Below, one piece after another: positions 45,465 through 54,609 of a DNA stretch of 64,000 nt (position 1 is its first letter; every line of letters starts with the position of its first letter). The stretch is taken from positions 62,001 through 126,000 of the forward strand of contig CAWESO010000012.1 of assembly GCA_963811775.1 (NCBI GenBank), written 5' to 3'. This DNA comes from Chersky-840 sp963811775 (GTDB taxonomy: Bacteria; Actinomycetota; Acidimicrobiia; Acidimicrobiales; UBA8190). The notes under the pieces were generated by a model. The model made no database searches, was not told the origin of the DNA, and saw only the letters and a program-made list of their open reading frames with translations. Both the position numbers and the translations under genes were made by a program.

Positions 45465-46747
45465 ATGTCAAGCGGCAGCGGCAAATGCGTCGCCGGCGTG
45501 GACTTCCGCGCACCGCTCGTCGAGGAGGAGCCGACGGAAGATCTCGTCGGACAGCCGTCGACGGAGGAGGCGAAGTGCTTCGGTCTTGGTGGCGCCGGTA
45601 GCCATCCGCCGCTCTACGTACGCGTGACCCTTGTCTCCGACGCCGCGCCACTGCGTGATGGGGCGATGCGGTGCAACACAGCATTGACTTGGCGGTTGCC
45701 GCTGCGGTTCAAGCGGAAACCGTGTGCTGCCCGACGCACACTGGCACCGGCGCCGTGCCGTTCGACCGGGCGAAGGCGGCCTTGGAGCGGAACCGACTGG
45801 CACCGGCTGAGTCTCGCCGATGATCTTGGCTGCTGAGAGCATCGCCGCAACCCGGCAGCTCGAGGAGGGCTGGGCCCAGGCGTTTCACCGAGCGTGGCTC
45901 GATCTTCGCCGCTCGAGCTCGTTGGCTCGAAGGGCTGAGCTCCGGCAGCGCCCGAGCAGCTCCCTGGTGATCGCTGCCACCGTCCCGACGACGTCGGCCG
46001 AGCCGTGCTTCGAGTTCGGTGAGGACGTTCTGACGCTGGAGGCTCTTGGGCGGGATCACGAGGCCCGGGAAGAACTCGTGGAGGTGCGAGCGCAGCCGGG
46101 CACTGGATGCGGGTTCGTTACAGCACGAGATCGTCGCGGTGGTCGACAAGGAGGCGGACCTGGCGGGCCTCGCTCGTCAAGACGCGGCCACGGGGAGATC
46201 TGGCTCGCGCAGGGCGGCCTGGGCGACCGACAAGGCATCGATCGGATCCGACTTGCCCTGCTCCCGCACGCTACGTCGGGCCCCGGCCATCAACCGGGTC
46301 GGCAATCGAACCACCGCCTCTCTGGCGGCCAGCAGGTCGGACTCCAGGCGACGGGTCACATGTCGGTAGTCCTCGACCGCGAACTGGCGCTCGGGCCAAC
46401 GCATCGCCCATCCCACTGCCTCGAGGGTGCCCCTCTGGTGTGGCGGCCACTGTCTTTCTCTCCGAGCTTCTGGCCTGCCTCGTCCACCCCCACCAACGTG
46501 TGGGTGCGCTTGTCCGCGTCGACGCCAACGACAACCATGGTTCTTGCCTCCTTGATCTCGCTCTCGGGGGTGCGCTGGGCCGGGCGGGGACACGCCTTTA
46601 TCGAGGTTGTGACCAGGCTCCTATCAAGTCACTCCGCTCGGCCCGTCACACGCCCGACGGGTGGCAGAACAATGACTGGCCACAGCCGTCGGCTGGGCAG
46701 CGAAGAAACGAGCCAACCCGCCGGACGCGGTTCAAGCGTTACATAAA
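45465..46747 (-). mobile_element. IS110-family element nested in the IS3 element
   Basis: The limits are inferred from where the host orfA coding sequence stops (FFA codons at 46748-46756) and resumes (TELDGQPKR codons from about 45464). IS110 elements lack conventional inverted repeats and usually make no target duplication, in line with what is seen. The inside holds one minus-strand transposase gene. Confidence 0.75.
45468..46538 (-). pseudogene. IS110-family transposase (DEDD), frameshifted
   Basis: The N-terminus is VVVGVDADKRTHTLVGVDE (first Asp of the DEDD RuvC-like site), later GKSDPIDALSVAQAAL (Asp-Asp), RSHLHEFFPGLVIP, then the Transposase_20 part with ELPGCGDAL and FRSKAAFARSNGTAPVPV, ending GHAYVERRMATGATKTEALR. 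Several one-base shifts between 46450 and 45650 break the gene. IS110 transposases use a bridge RNA encoded in the element's ends; no such RNA was identified here. Confidence 0.85.
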
Positions 46748-46778
46748 CGCGAAGAAAACCGACGCCGCCTTCAAGATC

Positions 46779-48008
46779 GGCGGAATCCACCGGTCAGCGC
46801 AACGGGCCCTGTGAGATGAGCGAGAGCCATTCACAGGAGGACGTTGATGCAGGGCCAACATGGACACCTGAGTACCGAGCAGAAGCAGCTCGCCTTCCGC
46901 TTACGAGCACGAGGCTGGCGACTGGTCGATATTCCGCGGGAGATCGGGTGCACCGCGCCCATGGTCGGGAAGATGGTGCGCGACGGAAGGCACCGGCAGG
47001 CAAAACATTTCGACTGGCAGCCGCGTCCAGGTTGCCTCACGATCCGTGAGCGTGAGCGGATCCTCTTTGGTATCGGACGGGGCGATACCCTGAGCGCTAT
47101 CGCCAGAGCGCTGGGGCGATCGCCGTCGACGATCACCAGAGAGATCAACGCCAACGGTGGTCGGGAGCACTATTCGGCCTGGCACGCCCACGAACGAGCC
47201 CGGGAGCAGTCCCGGCGCCCAAGCCCTGCAAGCTCCGCCGAGGCCGGCTCCTGACCGAGGTCGCTCGCCGACTCGAGCGGCTCTGGTCGCCCCAGGAGAT
47301 CGCCTGCGCTTAGCGTTGGACTTCCCGGACGACCCGGAGATGCGGGTGAGCCACGAGACGATCTACCAGTCCCTGTTCGTCCAAGGCCGAGGCGAACTCC
47401 GCCGTGAGCTGGCCCGATGCCTGCGCTCGGGACGGACGGCACGCAAGCCCAGAGGCCGGGTCGAGAAGCGGGGACGGATTCCGGGCATGGTCATGATCTC
47501 CGAGCGACCGGCCGAAGCCGTCGACCGAGCCGTCCCCGGCCACTGGGAAGGCGACCTCATCTTGGGCGAAGGTGGGCGCAGCGCCGTGGGGACCCTGGTC
47601 GAACGCTCCACCAGGCTCGTGCTGCTTTTGCACCTCACAGAGGGCCGGTCTGCAGACAGCGTCGAGAGGGCCATGCGCAAGGCGATCACGACACTGCCCG
47701 AGGAGCTGTGGCGCTCCATCACTTGGGACCAGGGTGCAGAGATGTCGAACCATGTCCGCTTCACGACGTCGACCGGCATCCCGATCTACTTCTGCGATCC
47801 CCATGCTCCTTGGCAGCGCGGATCAACGAAAACACCAACGGGCTCCTGCGCCAGTACTTACCCAAGGGCACCGATCTCTCAAAGCAGTCCGCTACCGACC
47901 TACGCCGCATCCAACGAAGCCTCAACGGTCGACCGCGGAAGACACTTGGCTATCTGACACCATTGGAGAAGTACACAGAGCTCGTTGCGTCCACCGGTTG
48001 AGACTGCC
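46779..48008 (+). mobile_element. IS30-family element nested in the IS3 orfA
   Basis: Imperfect 29-bp inverted repeats lie at 46779-46807 and 47980-48008 (core CCGGTnnnCGCAACGnGC; 20 of 29 match). The direct repeat ATC flanks it at 46776-46778 and 48009-48011. Excising it restores the host reading RRANE-ILKAASVFFA across the junction. One transposase gene fills the element. Confidence 0.85.
46847..48001 (+). pseudogene. IS30-family transposase, frameshifted
   Basis: The ATG at 46847 has AGGAGG 6 nt before it. The frames join as HLSTEQKQLAFRLRARGWRL, GRSPSTITREINANGG (helix-turn-helix), then after a shift near 47240 SHETIYQSLFVQGRGELRRE, GHWEGDLILGEGGRSAVGTL (first Asp) and SITWDQGAEM (second Asp), and after a shift near 47825 NTNGLLRQYLPKGTDLS with the catalytic region's Asn/Gly-Glu area, ending GRPRKTLGYLTPLE. 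Two one-base shifts separate three frames. Confidence 0.87.
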
Positions 48009-48270
48009 ATCTCGTTGGCTCGGCGGAGCTCTTTGACCTCCCGCTCGAGCTCCTTCATCCTCTGGCGCTCATCGGTCGTGAGCCCGGGCCGTCGCCCGCC
48101 GTCGACCTGCGCCCGGCGGACCCAGGACCGCAGCGTCTCGGCCGTCATGCCGAGCTTCTTGGCCACCGAGCTCATGGCGGCCCACTCGAGGGGTACTCGT
48201 GACGGTGCTCGACGAACATCTTGACGGCCCGCTCACGCACCTCTGGGGGGTAGGGGGATCTCCTTGGCAT
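48009..48270 (-). pseudogene. IS3-family OrfA, first exon-like piece of a split gene
   Basis: From the ATG at 48270 it reads RRSPYPPEVRERAVKMFVEH, then after a one-base shift near 48193 EWAAMSSVAKKLGMTAETLR and ERQRMKELEREVKELRRANE, where the IS30 insertion cuts it. The gene resumes at 46778 as ILKAASVFFA, is cut again by IS110 at about 46747, and ends as TELDGQPKR at about 45464-45435. It is the helix-turn-helix subunit of the host IS3 element. Confidence 0.85.
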
Positions 48271-48360
48271 TGCTCCATCCTCTCAAGGGAAGGAGCCTCC
48301 AGGATTCCCGGGCCGATTCAATCAGGATGTAGATTGTTATTCCTGGGGAAGGGGCATTCA

Positions 48361-49056
48361 GTGGGCGAGCCATATTTGTCAGTCTTGATTCCGGCCTACA
48401 ATGAAGGTCGTACCCTTGACCGCGTCATAGACGCTGTCCTCAAGGTACCCGAGGATCTCGAAGTTGTCCTCATAGACGATGGCTCAAACGACAACACCTG
48501 GCAGGTAATGCAGAGCCGAGTTGATGGTGACCGCGTGCGCTCAGTTCGACACGATGTCAACAGCGGAAAGGGAGCGGCCATCCGAACCGGCCTAACCCAC
48601 GCTCGTGGCCACATTGTCCTGATTCAGGATGCCGATCTGGAGTACTCACCCGATGATTACGGTGCCCTCCTGAAGCCGCTCAAGTCCGGGCAGGCAACCG
48701 TCGTATACGGATCACGCTCCTTTTCAAGCCCGCGTCGTATAGCTACTGGTACGTAATGGGTAATCGCGTCGTGACCCTCGTCACCAATGTTCTATTCAAT
48801 TGTTACCTGTCAGACATGGAGACCGGCTACAAGGTGATGCCGCTTGAGGTTGCGCGTTCGCTCGATCTGCAGCCGCGGCTTCGAGCTCGAGCCCGAGATC
48901 ACTGCCAAGCTGCTTCGTTTCGGATACCGGATCTTCGAGGTGCCGATCACCTACGCTGCCCGGTCACGGGAGGAAGGGAAAAAACTGACCGCTATGGACG
49001 GTGTTAAGGCAGTTCTGACTCTTCTTCGCTATCGCTCCTGGAACCCCTCGCCATAG
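48361..49056 (+). CDS. GT2 glycosyltransferase (polyprenyl-phosphate sugar synthase type), frameshifted
   Basis: The GTG at 48361 opens YLSVLIPAYNEGRTLDRVID, EVVLIDDGSNDNTWQVM, SGKGAAIRTGLTHARG and LIQDADLEYSPDDY, a DPM1/GtrB-like GT2 domain with a DxD. A shift near 48740 leads to GNRVVTLVTNVLFNCYLSDM and another near 48890 to FELEPEITAKLLRFGYRIFE, ending LTLLRYRSWNPS at 49056. The assembled length is about 231 residues with no membrane segment. It likely makes a polyprenyl-phosphate sugar for the membrane protein encoded 6 bp downstream. Confidence 0.85.
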
Positions 49057-49062
49057 CGAATC

Positions 49063-49455
49063 GTGGGACTACTTGGTTCGTCACGGCCCTCCCGATCTAG
49101 TGGCGGAGCGCATTCGTCGCGACAACCCGCACCTTTATCGACTATCGCCCTTCATGTCGGGGTGATCGGAGCATTCCTCCTGCTGTCGGTGATCATTTGG
49201 CGGCACGTCTGGTTGACTGGCCACCCGACACACACCATCACCCTGTCATTAGCTGATCCCGGCGAGGAAACGTAATGGCTCGGTTGGTTGCCATGGGCCA
49301 TTCTGCACGGACACAATCCGTTCTTCACCAACGCTTTGTACGCTGGGCGTGGGGGCGTGAACGCACTCGCCAATGTCTCGGTGATGTTCCCAGCATTGAT
49401 ACTGTCGCCGGTGACCCTGCTTTTTGTTCCGATCGCAGCATTCAACGTGATGGGG
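49063..49455 (+). pseudogene. multi-pass membrane protein, N-terminal remnant
   Basis: A GTG at 49063 opens a frame with one membrane helix (IALHVGVIGAFLLLSVIIW) and ADPGEET. A TAA at 49273 interrupts the frame, which continues in the same phase as WLGWLPWAILHGHNPFFTN and GGVNALANVSVMFPALILSP. That is the normal continuation of GT-C-like actinobacterial membrane proteins (Glu followed by a Trp-rich first loop). An in-frame stop without a shift is real decay, or a base substitution error. The gene is cut off at 49456 by an IS21-type end. Confidence 0.7.
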
Positions 49456-50045
49456 TGTCGTTTGCCAGCGACATGGGACCAGGCAGCCGCTGGTTTTGCG
49501 AGTGGCATGGGACCACCCCGGTTGCCAGTTATGGGACCACCCTGAGGGTCCACCTGCGCCCGGCCGAAGAGACATTCGGCTGGGCCTCCGATGTCGAGGC
49601 GGAGGAGGCCCCATGGCGTTCAGGGAGTTCACGGCGGTCCAGATCAAAGAAGCGTTCCGGCGTTGGATGCGAGGTGAGGGCGAGCGCACCGTCGCCCGGG
49701 GGGTGGGCATCGATCGCAAGACCGCCCGGCGCTACATCGCGGCGGCGATGGAACTTAGAGTCGAGCGCTCGGCGGTGAGGAACAGCTCACCGCCGAGCTG
49801 ATCGGCGAGCTGGTCGAGCGGGTGCGCCCGCACCGGCCCGACGGTCACGGGGCTGCGTGGCGGATGCTGCTCAACGAGGAGCAACAGATCACGGCGTGGC
49901 TGAAGACGACCTCACCGTCACGAAGATCGGGATCCTGCTCGAGCGACGCGGCATCGTCGTTGCACCTCGCACCCTGGCCCGCTTCGCGGTGGAACGCTGC
50001 GGGGCCGTCCGGCGCAGAGTCACGGTGCGCGTCGACGACCCGCCT
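49456..50045 (+). mobile_element. IS21-family remnant (left end and part of istA)
   Basis: TGTCGTTTGCCAGCGACATG opens the element at 49456. ATGGGACC recurs three times in the first 80 bp (about 49472, 49507 and 49530), like the repeated transposase-binding sites at IS21 ends. An istA-like gene follows. No istB and no right end are seen, so the element is truncated. The right limit is where IstA homology stops and is approximate. Confidence 0.65.
49613..50045 (+). pseudogene. IS21-family IstA transposase fragment
   Basis: The ATG at 49613 has GGAGGAGG before it. It opens FREFTAVQIKEAFRRWMRGE and GIDRKTARRYIAAAMEL, the IstA helix-turn-helix. After one-base shifts near 49765 and 49905 it continues LTAELIGELVERVRPHRPDG, KIGILLERRGIVVAPRTLAR and CGAVRRRVTVRVDDPP, the approach to the catalytic domain, where homology ends. 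The DDE core is missing. Confidence 0.75.
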
Positions 50046-50432
50046 GCCACCGATCTCGGTCATGCTGGCAAGGCGCCGGGCCCGATACTCGGGTATACCG
50101 AGTACGTTGTGTCCGTGTGGACCGAGACATTTGCCCAAGGGTTCGGCGAATTCGGAAGGGCCAAGTGTCGTCAGACACACTTTCCACCTTCCCGGCTGAT
50201 CCGGTCGCCTGGTCAGGGTGATACCGGTGACCATCAGGGCGGGTCGTGCTGGTCGCGTTGGGGTGCCCTGGACTCGGGATCCCGGTCACGACGCAAGCCC
50301 AGCGGCGCCATGCTGGCGGTTATTCGAAGACGTGTCCAGTGACGTCGCCTTCAGATGCTCCTCCTACCCACGCCTCAGCGCGAGGTCGCTCCGTAGGGGG
50401 ATACACTTCCCTCTTTTGATCTGATCGATGAC
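50046..50432. other. intergenic stretch with palindromes, no supported gene
   Basis: No frame shows family motifs. A near-perfect palindrome, ACTCGGGTATACCGAGT, lies at 50087-50103 (one extra G breaks symmetry). A small hairpin, GTGTC-GTCA-GACAC, lies at 50165-50178. Either could be part of an IS end or a regulatory site. Confidence 0.45.
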
Positions 50433-51411
50433 ATGAATCGTCTCCTCTTCGTTATCCCGCACTATTACTCGCATTGCGCCGCCTCTGACCTCGGGTCAGA
50501 GCGGGAGTCGGCCCGGACAGCGCGCAGCAACCATCGCGCGCACACTTGCAGGTTTGCACGAGACCTTCGGTCATGTCCTCAGCGTGCATCCTGGTCAGCG
50601 CTCGATTGCCGTAGCAAGGAACATCCTAGAAGTGGTAGTGGTGACTACAGGCACCAACCACCTCATGGCCGAAATAGCCGAGTGTGCGCTGCTTGCTAAG
50701 CACGTCGAGGTCGATGTGCCGCCAACCGAGCTTGGCTTCGCTGCGCATCGCATTCTCGCCGATGGAAGGGATGCTTACGACGGCTTCGGATACATGGAAG
50801 ACGACATTTTGCTTCACGACCCATTGTTCTTCGCCAAGCAGCGTTGGTTCACCATGACATACGGGTCTGACTCGTTGCTTATGCCAAATCGTTTCGAGGC
50901 CAGCGGTGGGCTAAAGGTCTACCCAGATGGAGCTTTGCCACCCGAATTCACGGCGCGCCTCTTGCAGCCAACGGGGCCGGCGCGCCTAGTGGGCAAATGG
51001 TTTGGGCTCGACCTTGCCTTCGAGCGCCCTTCAAATCCACACGCCGGTTGCTTTTTCGTCGACCGGGAACAGATGGGGGAGCTTGTGGCGCATCCGGGCT
51101 TCGGTGTCCCCCACACGTCGTTCGTCCGATCGCTGGAAACGGCAGCATCGGGGCCGATCGCAGAAACCTTCCGCGTGTACAAGGCCGCGCCACCAACGGC
51201 AGACTTTCTTGAGGTGGAGCATCAAGGTTCGCACTATCTTGGCCTTTGGGGCGTCTCCGATCCCTTGCATGTCGTGGAGGCAACCCGCAACGCCGCGGAA
51301 GCTCGGGCTGAAGTCGCCGAAGCCGATCTGGCCGCGATGCGCTCGTCAAAGTCATGGCGCATGACCGCTCCCGCACGACGAATCGCCGGGATGGCTCGAC
51401 GCCGGCAGTGA
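50433..51411 (+). CDS. conserved GT-A-like protein of unknown function, frameshifted
   Basis: The ATG at 50433 opens NRLLFVIPHYYSH, with a shift near 50530 into IARTLAGLHETFGHVLSVHP and LEVVVVTTGTNHLMAEIAEC. The middle has YDGFGYMEDDILLHDPLFFA, a DxD-like acidic motif, then LLMPNRFEASGGLKVYPDG, NPHAGCFFVDREQMGEL and TFRVYKAAPPTADFLEVEHQ. Proteins with this order exist in cyanobacteria and other bacteria without assigned function. A coiled coil and the tail MRSSKSWRMTAPARRI close it, the same tail type as the small coiled-coil protein at 30513. It is probably a glycosyltransferase; this is inference. Confidence 0.6.
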
Positions 51412-51642
51412 AGTGCCCGGTCGGGTCCCGGCGACTGTTCGAGCAACTATCGGCTTCCGTGGGCGGCGGCAATTGTGACGACTCGGGGGCCGCAATTGTC
51501 GAGAAGTAGCGGATCGAAAAACGGGCATCCTGGCTGTGCCGTCCGGCACCAAGGGGCGGCCGTTCTCAGCACGCATAGTCAAGTGATACCGGGCCGTTCG
51601 CAGTCCGTCCGATACGGGGCAACTCGTTGCCTGAGATAGCTT

Positions 51643-52667
51643 CTAGATGACCCCGTCAGCGAGGGCCTTTTCGATCCACGGGATGACCTCGTCGAGCATC
51701 TCGTCGAGCGAACACGTCGCCTCGAAACCGAGGACGCGCTTGGCCTTCTCCGTCGACGGAACCCGCCGGGCGACGTCGTACTCGAACGGGTCGTCGCAGA
51801 CGTAGCGGAACGGGTGCTCTGGTCCCCGGATCTTGCGCCAGATCGTCTCGGCCAGCTCGAGCACGGTGGTCGACGCGTCAGTGGACAGGTTGAAGTCCTC
51901 GTTGCGCGCCGCGGGGTGCTCCATGGCCACGGCGATACCCCGGGCCAGGTCGCCCCCGTAGGTGTAATGACGCGTCTGGGACCCGTCGCCCAGGATGTGG
52001 AGCGGGTCCTGGCCCTTGAGCACCTTCTGCACGAGGTCCGGGACGACGTGGCTCATGGCCAGCTTGACGTTGCCCGACAGGACCTCGACGTCCCCGAGCG
52101 CCCGTCCCTCCCCGTTCCGACGCAATTGAACGGTCGGATGAGGGTGTAGGGCAGCTCGTACTGGTCCCAGGCGGCCCGGGCGAAGTACTCCACGGCCAGC
52201 TTCTGGAACCCGTAGGACGACAGCGGAGGTGGGATCTTCTGCTCCTGGCCTTCGTAGGACGGCCACGAATCGGTGGACTCGAACACCATCGACGAGGACA
52301 GGTAGGTGACCTTCTCGAGCCGGCCCGACCGGTGGGCCGCAATGGCGGCGTCGCACGAGGCGGCGATGATCCGCTCGTTGGTGGCGAGGAGGTCGTAGGG
52401 ATAGGCGTGGAAGTACGAGATGCCGCCGATCATGGCCGCACCGGCGATGAAGTGGTCGCAGTCCGCCACCAGGTCGGTCAGCAGGTCCACATCACGACAG
52501 TCGGCCTCGACGAACTGGTAGGCGTCATGGTCGTCGTAGGACCGGCGCACCGGCCCGTACTTCGAGTAGTTGTCGACCCCGACCACGTGGTGCTGGCGAT
52601 CGAGAAGCTCCTTGACCACGTAGCCGCCGATGAATCCGGCAGAACCTGTGACCAGCACCTTGCTCAT
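51643..52667 (-). CDS. NAD-dependent sugar epimerase/dehydratase, frameshifted
   Basis: The ATG at 52667 opens SKVLVTGSAGFIGGYVVKEL (Rossmann GxxGxxG), VGVDNYSKYGPVRRSYDDHD, and SSSMVFESTDSWPSYEG with SSYGFQKLAVEYFARAA carrying the YxxxK pair. A shift near 52120 leads to LGDGSQTRHYTYGGDLARGI and VARRVPSTEKAKRVLGF, a normal C-terminus. The assembled length of about 341 residues fits UDP-glucose epimerase or UDP-glucuronate decarboxylase/dTDP-glucose dehydratase types. It overlaps the upstream GT2 stop (ATGA), which in turn overlaps the UDP-sugar dehydrogenase, so the three form one operon. Confidence 0.85.
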
Positions 52668-53410
52668 TGATGTCTTCCTCGGTTGGCGGCTCGGCGGACG
52701 GTTTCGACGGGGAGGCGGGGCCCGAAGGCGAAGAGCCACCAGCGGACATAGCGAGGGATCCAGGATGCGAGCTTGAAGTTGGACATGCCCTGGTCGCGTT
52801 CCAGCCAGATCGTCGGCAGCTCGGCCACCGGGAGCCGGGCCCGCCGGGCCTTGGCCACCAGCTCGATCCCGATCTCGAACCCGGCGTCGGAGTCGATCCC
52901 GACCGAGCCGATGAAGTTCATGTCGTACGCCTTGAACGAGTTGGTGGCGTCGCGCGTGCCCACCCGGGCGAACAGGGCCAACGACAGCCCGGCCAGGCGG
53001 GACAGGGTTCCCTTGAGGAAGGGCCCGCCCACCTGCTGGCCGCCGCGCGAGTACCGGGAGGCGGCGGCCACCACCACGCCCCGTTCCACCAGGCGCACCA
53101 GCTGGTCGATCTGGCGGGGGTCGTCAGATCCGTCGGCCATGGTGACCACGACCACCTCCGCGGCGGCCTCGTCGATCCCGGACCGGATGGCCTGGGCCGG
53201 CCCCGGCCCGAGCTTGTTCAGCAACACTCGGGCCCGCGGGTCCTCGCGGGCGTACTTCTCCACGTAGGGAAGCGTCGTGTCCTCGGGCGTGTCCACCACG
53301 ACCAGCAGCTCGCACGGGAGCTCCACCGCCTCGAGCACGCGGCTCAGGAACTCCTCGATGGAAGCCCCTTCGTTGTAGGCGGGGACGACGATCGACACCC
53401 GGGGCTTCAT
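52664..53410 (-). CDS. GT2 glycosyltransferase (DPM synthase-like)
   Basis: This 248-residue GT2 protein has VSIVVPAYNEGASIEEFLSR, LLVVVDTPEDTTLPYVEKYA, VVTMADGSDDPRQIDQLV and AAASRYSRGGQQVGGPFLKG, then ATNSFKAYDMNFI. There are no transmembrane helices. The ADGSDD motif stands where polyprenyl-phosphate sugar synthases have the DxD. It lies between a UDP-sugar dehydrogenase and an epimerase and overlaps both by 4 bp, so it likely uses the uronic acid or epimerised sugar they make. Confidence 0.88.
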   Translation of the reverse strand: MKPRVSIVVPAYNEGASIEEFLSRVLEAVELPCELLVVVDTPEDTTLPYVEKYAREDPRARVLLNKLGPGPAQAIRSGIDEAAAEVVVVTMADGSDDPRQIDQLVRLVERGVVVAAASRYSRGGQQVGGPFLKGTLSRLAGLSLALFARVGTRDATNSFKAYDMNFIGSVGIDSDAGFEIGIELVAKARRARLPVAELPTIWLERDQGMSNFKLASWIPRYVRWWLFAFGPRLPVETVRRAANRGRHQ

Positions 53411-54609
53411 ATGCGCACCCCCCCACCACGGATGTTCCAGACGTCCACCACGGGTTGGGCGATCTCGAGATCGGCGTAGACGCGGTGCGGCGCACCGATG
53501 ACGATCAGGTCAGACCGGTCGAGCACCTCCTCGAGGGGCCACAGGTCGGGGTCGACGGTCACGTACGGATCGGCGGTGAAGACGGCCGCGGCCCGCACGC
53601 CCAGGATGCGCTTGAGCTTGTAGGCGAGGCTCGACCGGTTGTCGTCGGACTCCCCTTTGAAGGCCATGCCCAAGATGCCGACGGTCAGGGAGGCCAGGTC
53701 GTAGCGCGCTGCCATCCGGGCCGTCAGGTAGAGCGGCAACCCCTCGTTGATCTGCATGCTGGCCTGGCCGAGTGCGAAGTTGTTGTTGTTGAAGGCGGCC
53801 AGCTGCATGGTGTCTTTGAGCAGGCACGGCCCCGCCGCGAACCCCGGGGCGGGGAGATCGGCGGCACGGGGGTAGTCCTCGATCACCGCGGCCCGGATCC
53901 GTTCGTAGTCCAAGCCTGAGTCGTTGGCCATCATGTACAGCTGGTTGGCGGCAGCGAACTTGATGTAGCGATAGGAGTTGGTGAAGAGCTTGGCCAGCTC
54001 GGCCTCTTCGGGAGCGACACGGACGATGCGGTCCGTGAGGTGCCGGAACAACGACGCGGCGCGCTCGAAGGACCGGTCGTCGCGGGCCGCCACGATCTGG
54101 GGCAACGTCCTGAGCTCCTGCATGGCCCGCCCCTCGGCGATGCGCTCCGGGCAGAAGACGACGTCGACAGCCTTGCCGAGCCGGGTCATGAGCCGTTCGA
54201 CCATGCGGGTGACACCGGGGAACACCGTGGAGCGCAGGATGAGGAGCTGACCGTCGCGCAACTGGTCGGCGACGCGCTCGAGGGCGGTGATGACGGCTTG
54301 GGGATCGGGGTTGGCGTGCTCGTCGATCGGCGTCCCGAGGACCACGACGACGTGCTCGGCCGCGCCCATCGTTGCCGGGTCGCTCGACACCGTGAGCATC
54401 CCGTCGGCCAAGACCTTGGCGAGCACCTCCGGGGCACCGGGTTCCCAGTGCGACATTTTGCCCGAAGCCACGCTGTCGACCGCGGCCAGGTTGACGTCGA
54501 ACAACGCCACCGTGAGACCGGAGTCGGCCAGCGCCAAGCCAAGGGGGAGCCCCACGTGCCCACAGCCACCCATGACGGTGACATCCAGGGTCCAACTCGT
54601 CTCCGGCAC
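53407..54609 (-). CDS. UDP-glucose/GDP-mannose dehydrogenase family (UDP-sugar 6-dehydrogenase type)
   Basis: This 400-residue protein makes a UDP-uronic acid by two-step NAD oxidation. It has VTVMGGCGHVGLPLGLALA as the NAD loop, LFDVNLAAVDSVASG, and VLGTPIDEHANPDP. FCPERIAEGRAMQELRTLPQ and AELAKLFTNSYRYIKFAAAN are typical of the WecC/Tuad branch. The catalytic Cys is in FAAGPCLLKDT, followed by GILGMAFKGESDDNRSS. The start is GTG at 54609, with a TACCAT box ending 7 nt before it on the minus strand. It is the first gene of a GT2-epimerase operon and divergent from another GT2 gene. Confidence 0.92.
   Translation of the reverse strand: MPETSWTLDVTVMGGCGHVGLPLGLALADSGLTVALFDVNLAAVDSVASGKMSHWEPGAPEVLAKVLADGMLTVSSDPATMGAAEHVVVVLGTPIDEHANPDPQAVITALERVADQLRDGQLLILRSTVFPGVTRMVERLMTRLGKAVDVVFCPERIAEGRAMQELRTLPQIVAARDDRSFERAASLFRHLTDRIVRVAPEEAELAKLFTNSYRYIKFAAANQLYMMANDSGLDYERIRAAVIEDYPRAADLPAPGFAAGPCLLKDTMQLAAFNNNNFALGQASMQINEGLPLYLTARMAARYDLASLTVGILGMAFKGESDDNRSSLAYKLKRILGVRAAAVFTADPYVTVDPDLWPLEEVLDRSDLIVIGAPHRVYADLEIAQPVVDVWNIRGGGVRI

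Larger units (their letters stand above)
44483..48320 (-). mobile_element. IS3-family element carrying two nested insertions
   Basis: The ends are TGAATCGGTCCGGG at 44483-44496 and, inverted, TGAATCGGCCCGGG at 48307-48320. The direct repeat ATC flanks it at 44480-44482 and 48321-48323, the 3-bp target duplication usual for IS3. Removing the IS30 (46779-48008) and IS110 (about 45465-46747) insertions leaves about 1.3 kb, the normal size. orfA and orfB are on the minus strand. Confidence 0.88.

Noticed and set aside
44483..48320. Composite transposon carrying cargo genes
   Set aside because: Everything between the outer repeats is accounted for by IS3, IS110 and IS30 transposase sequence; there is no passenger gene.
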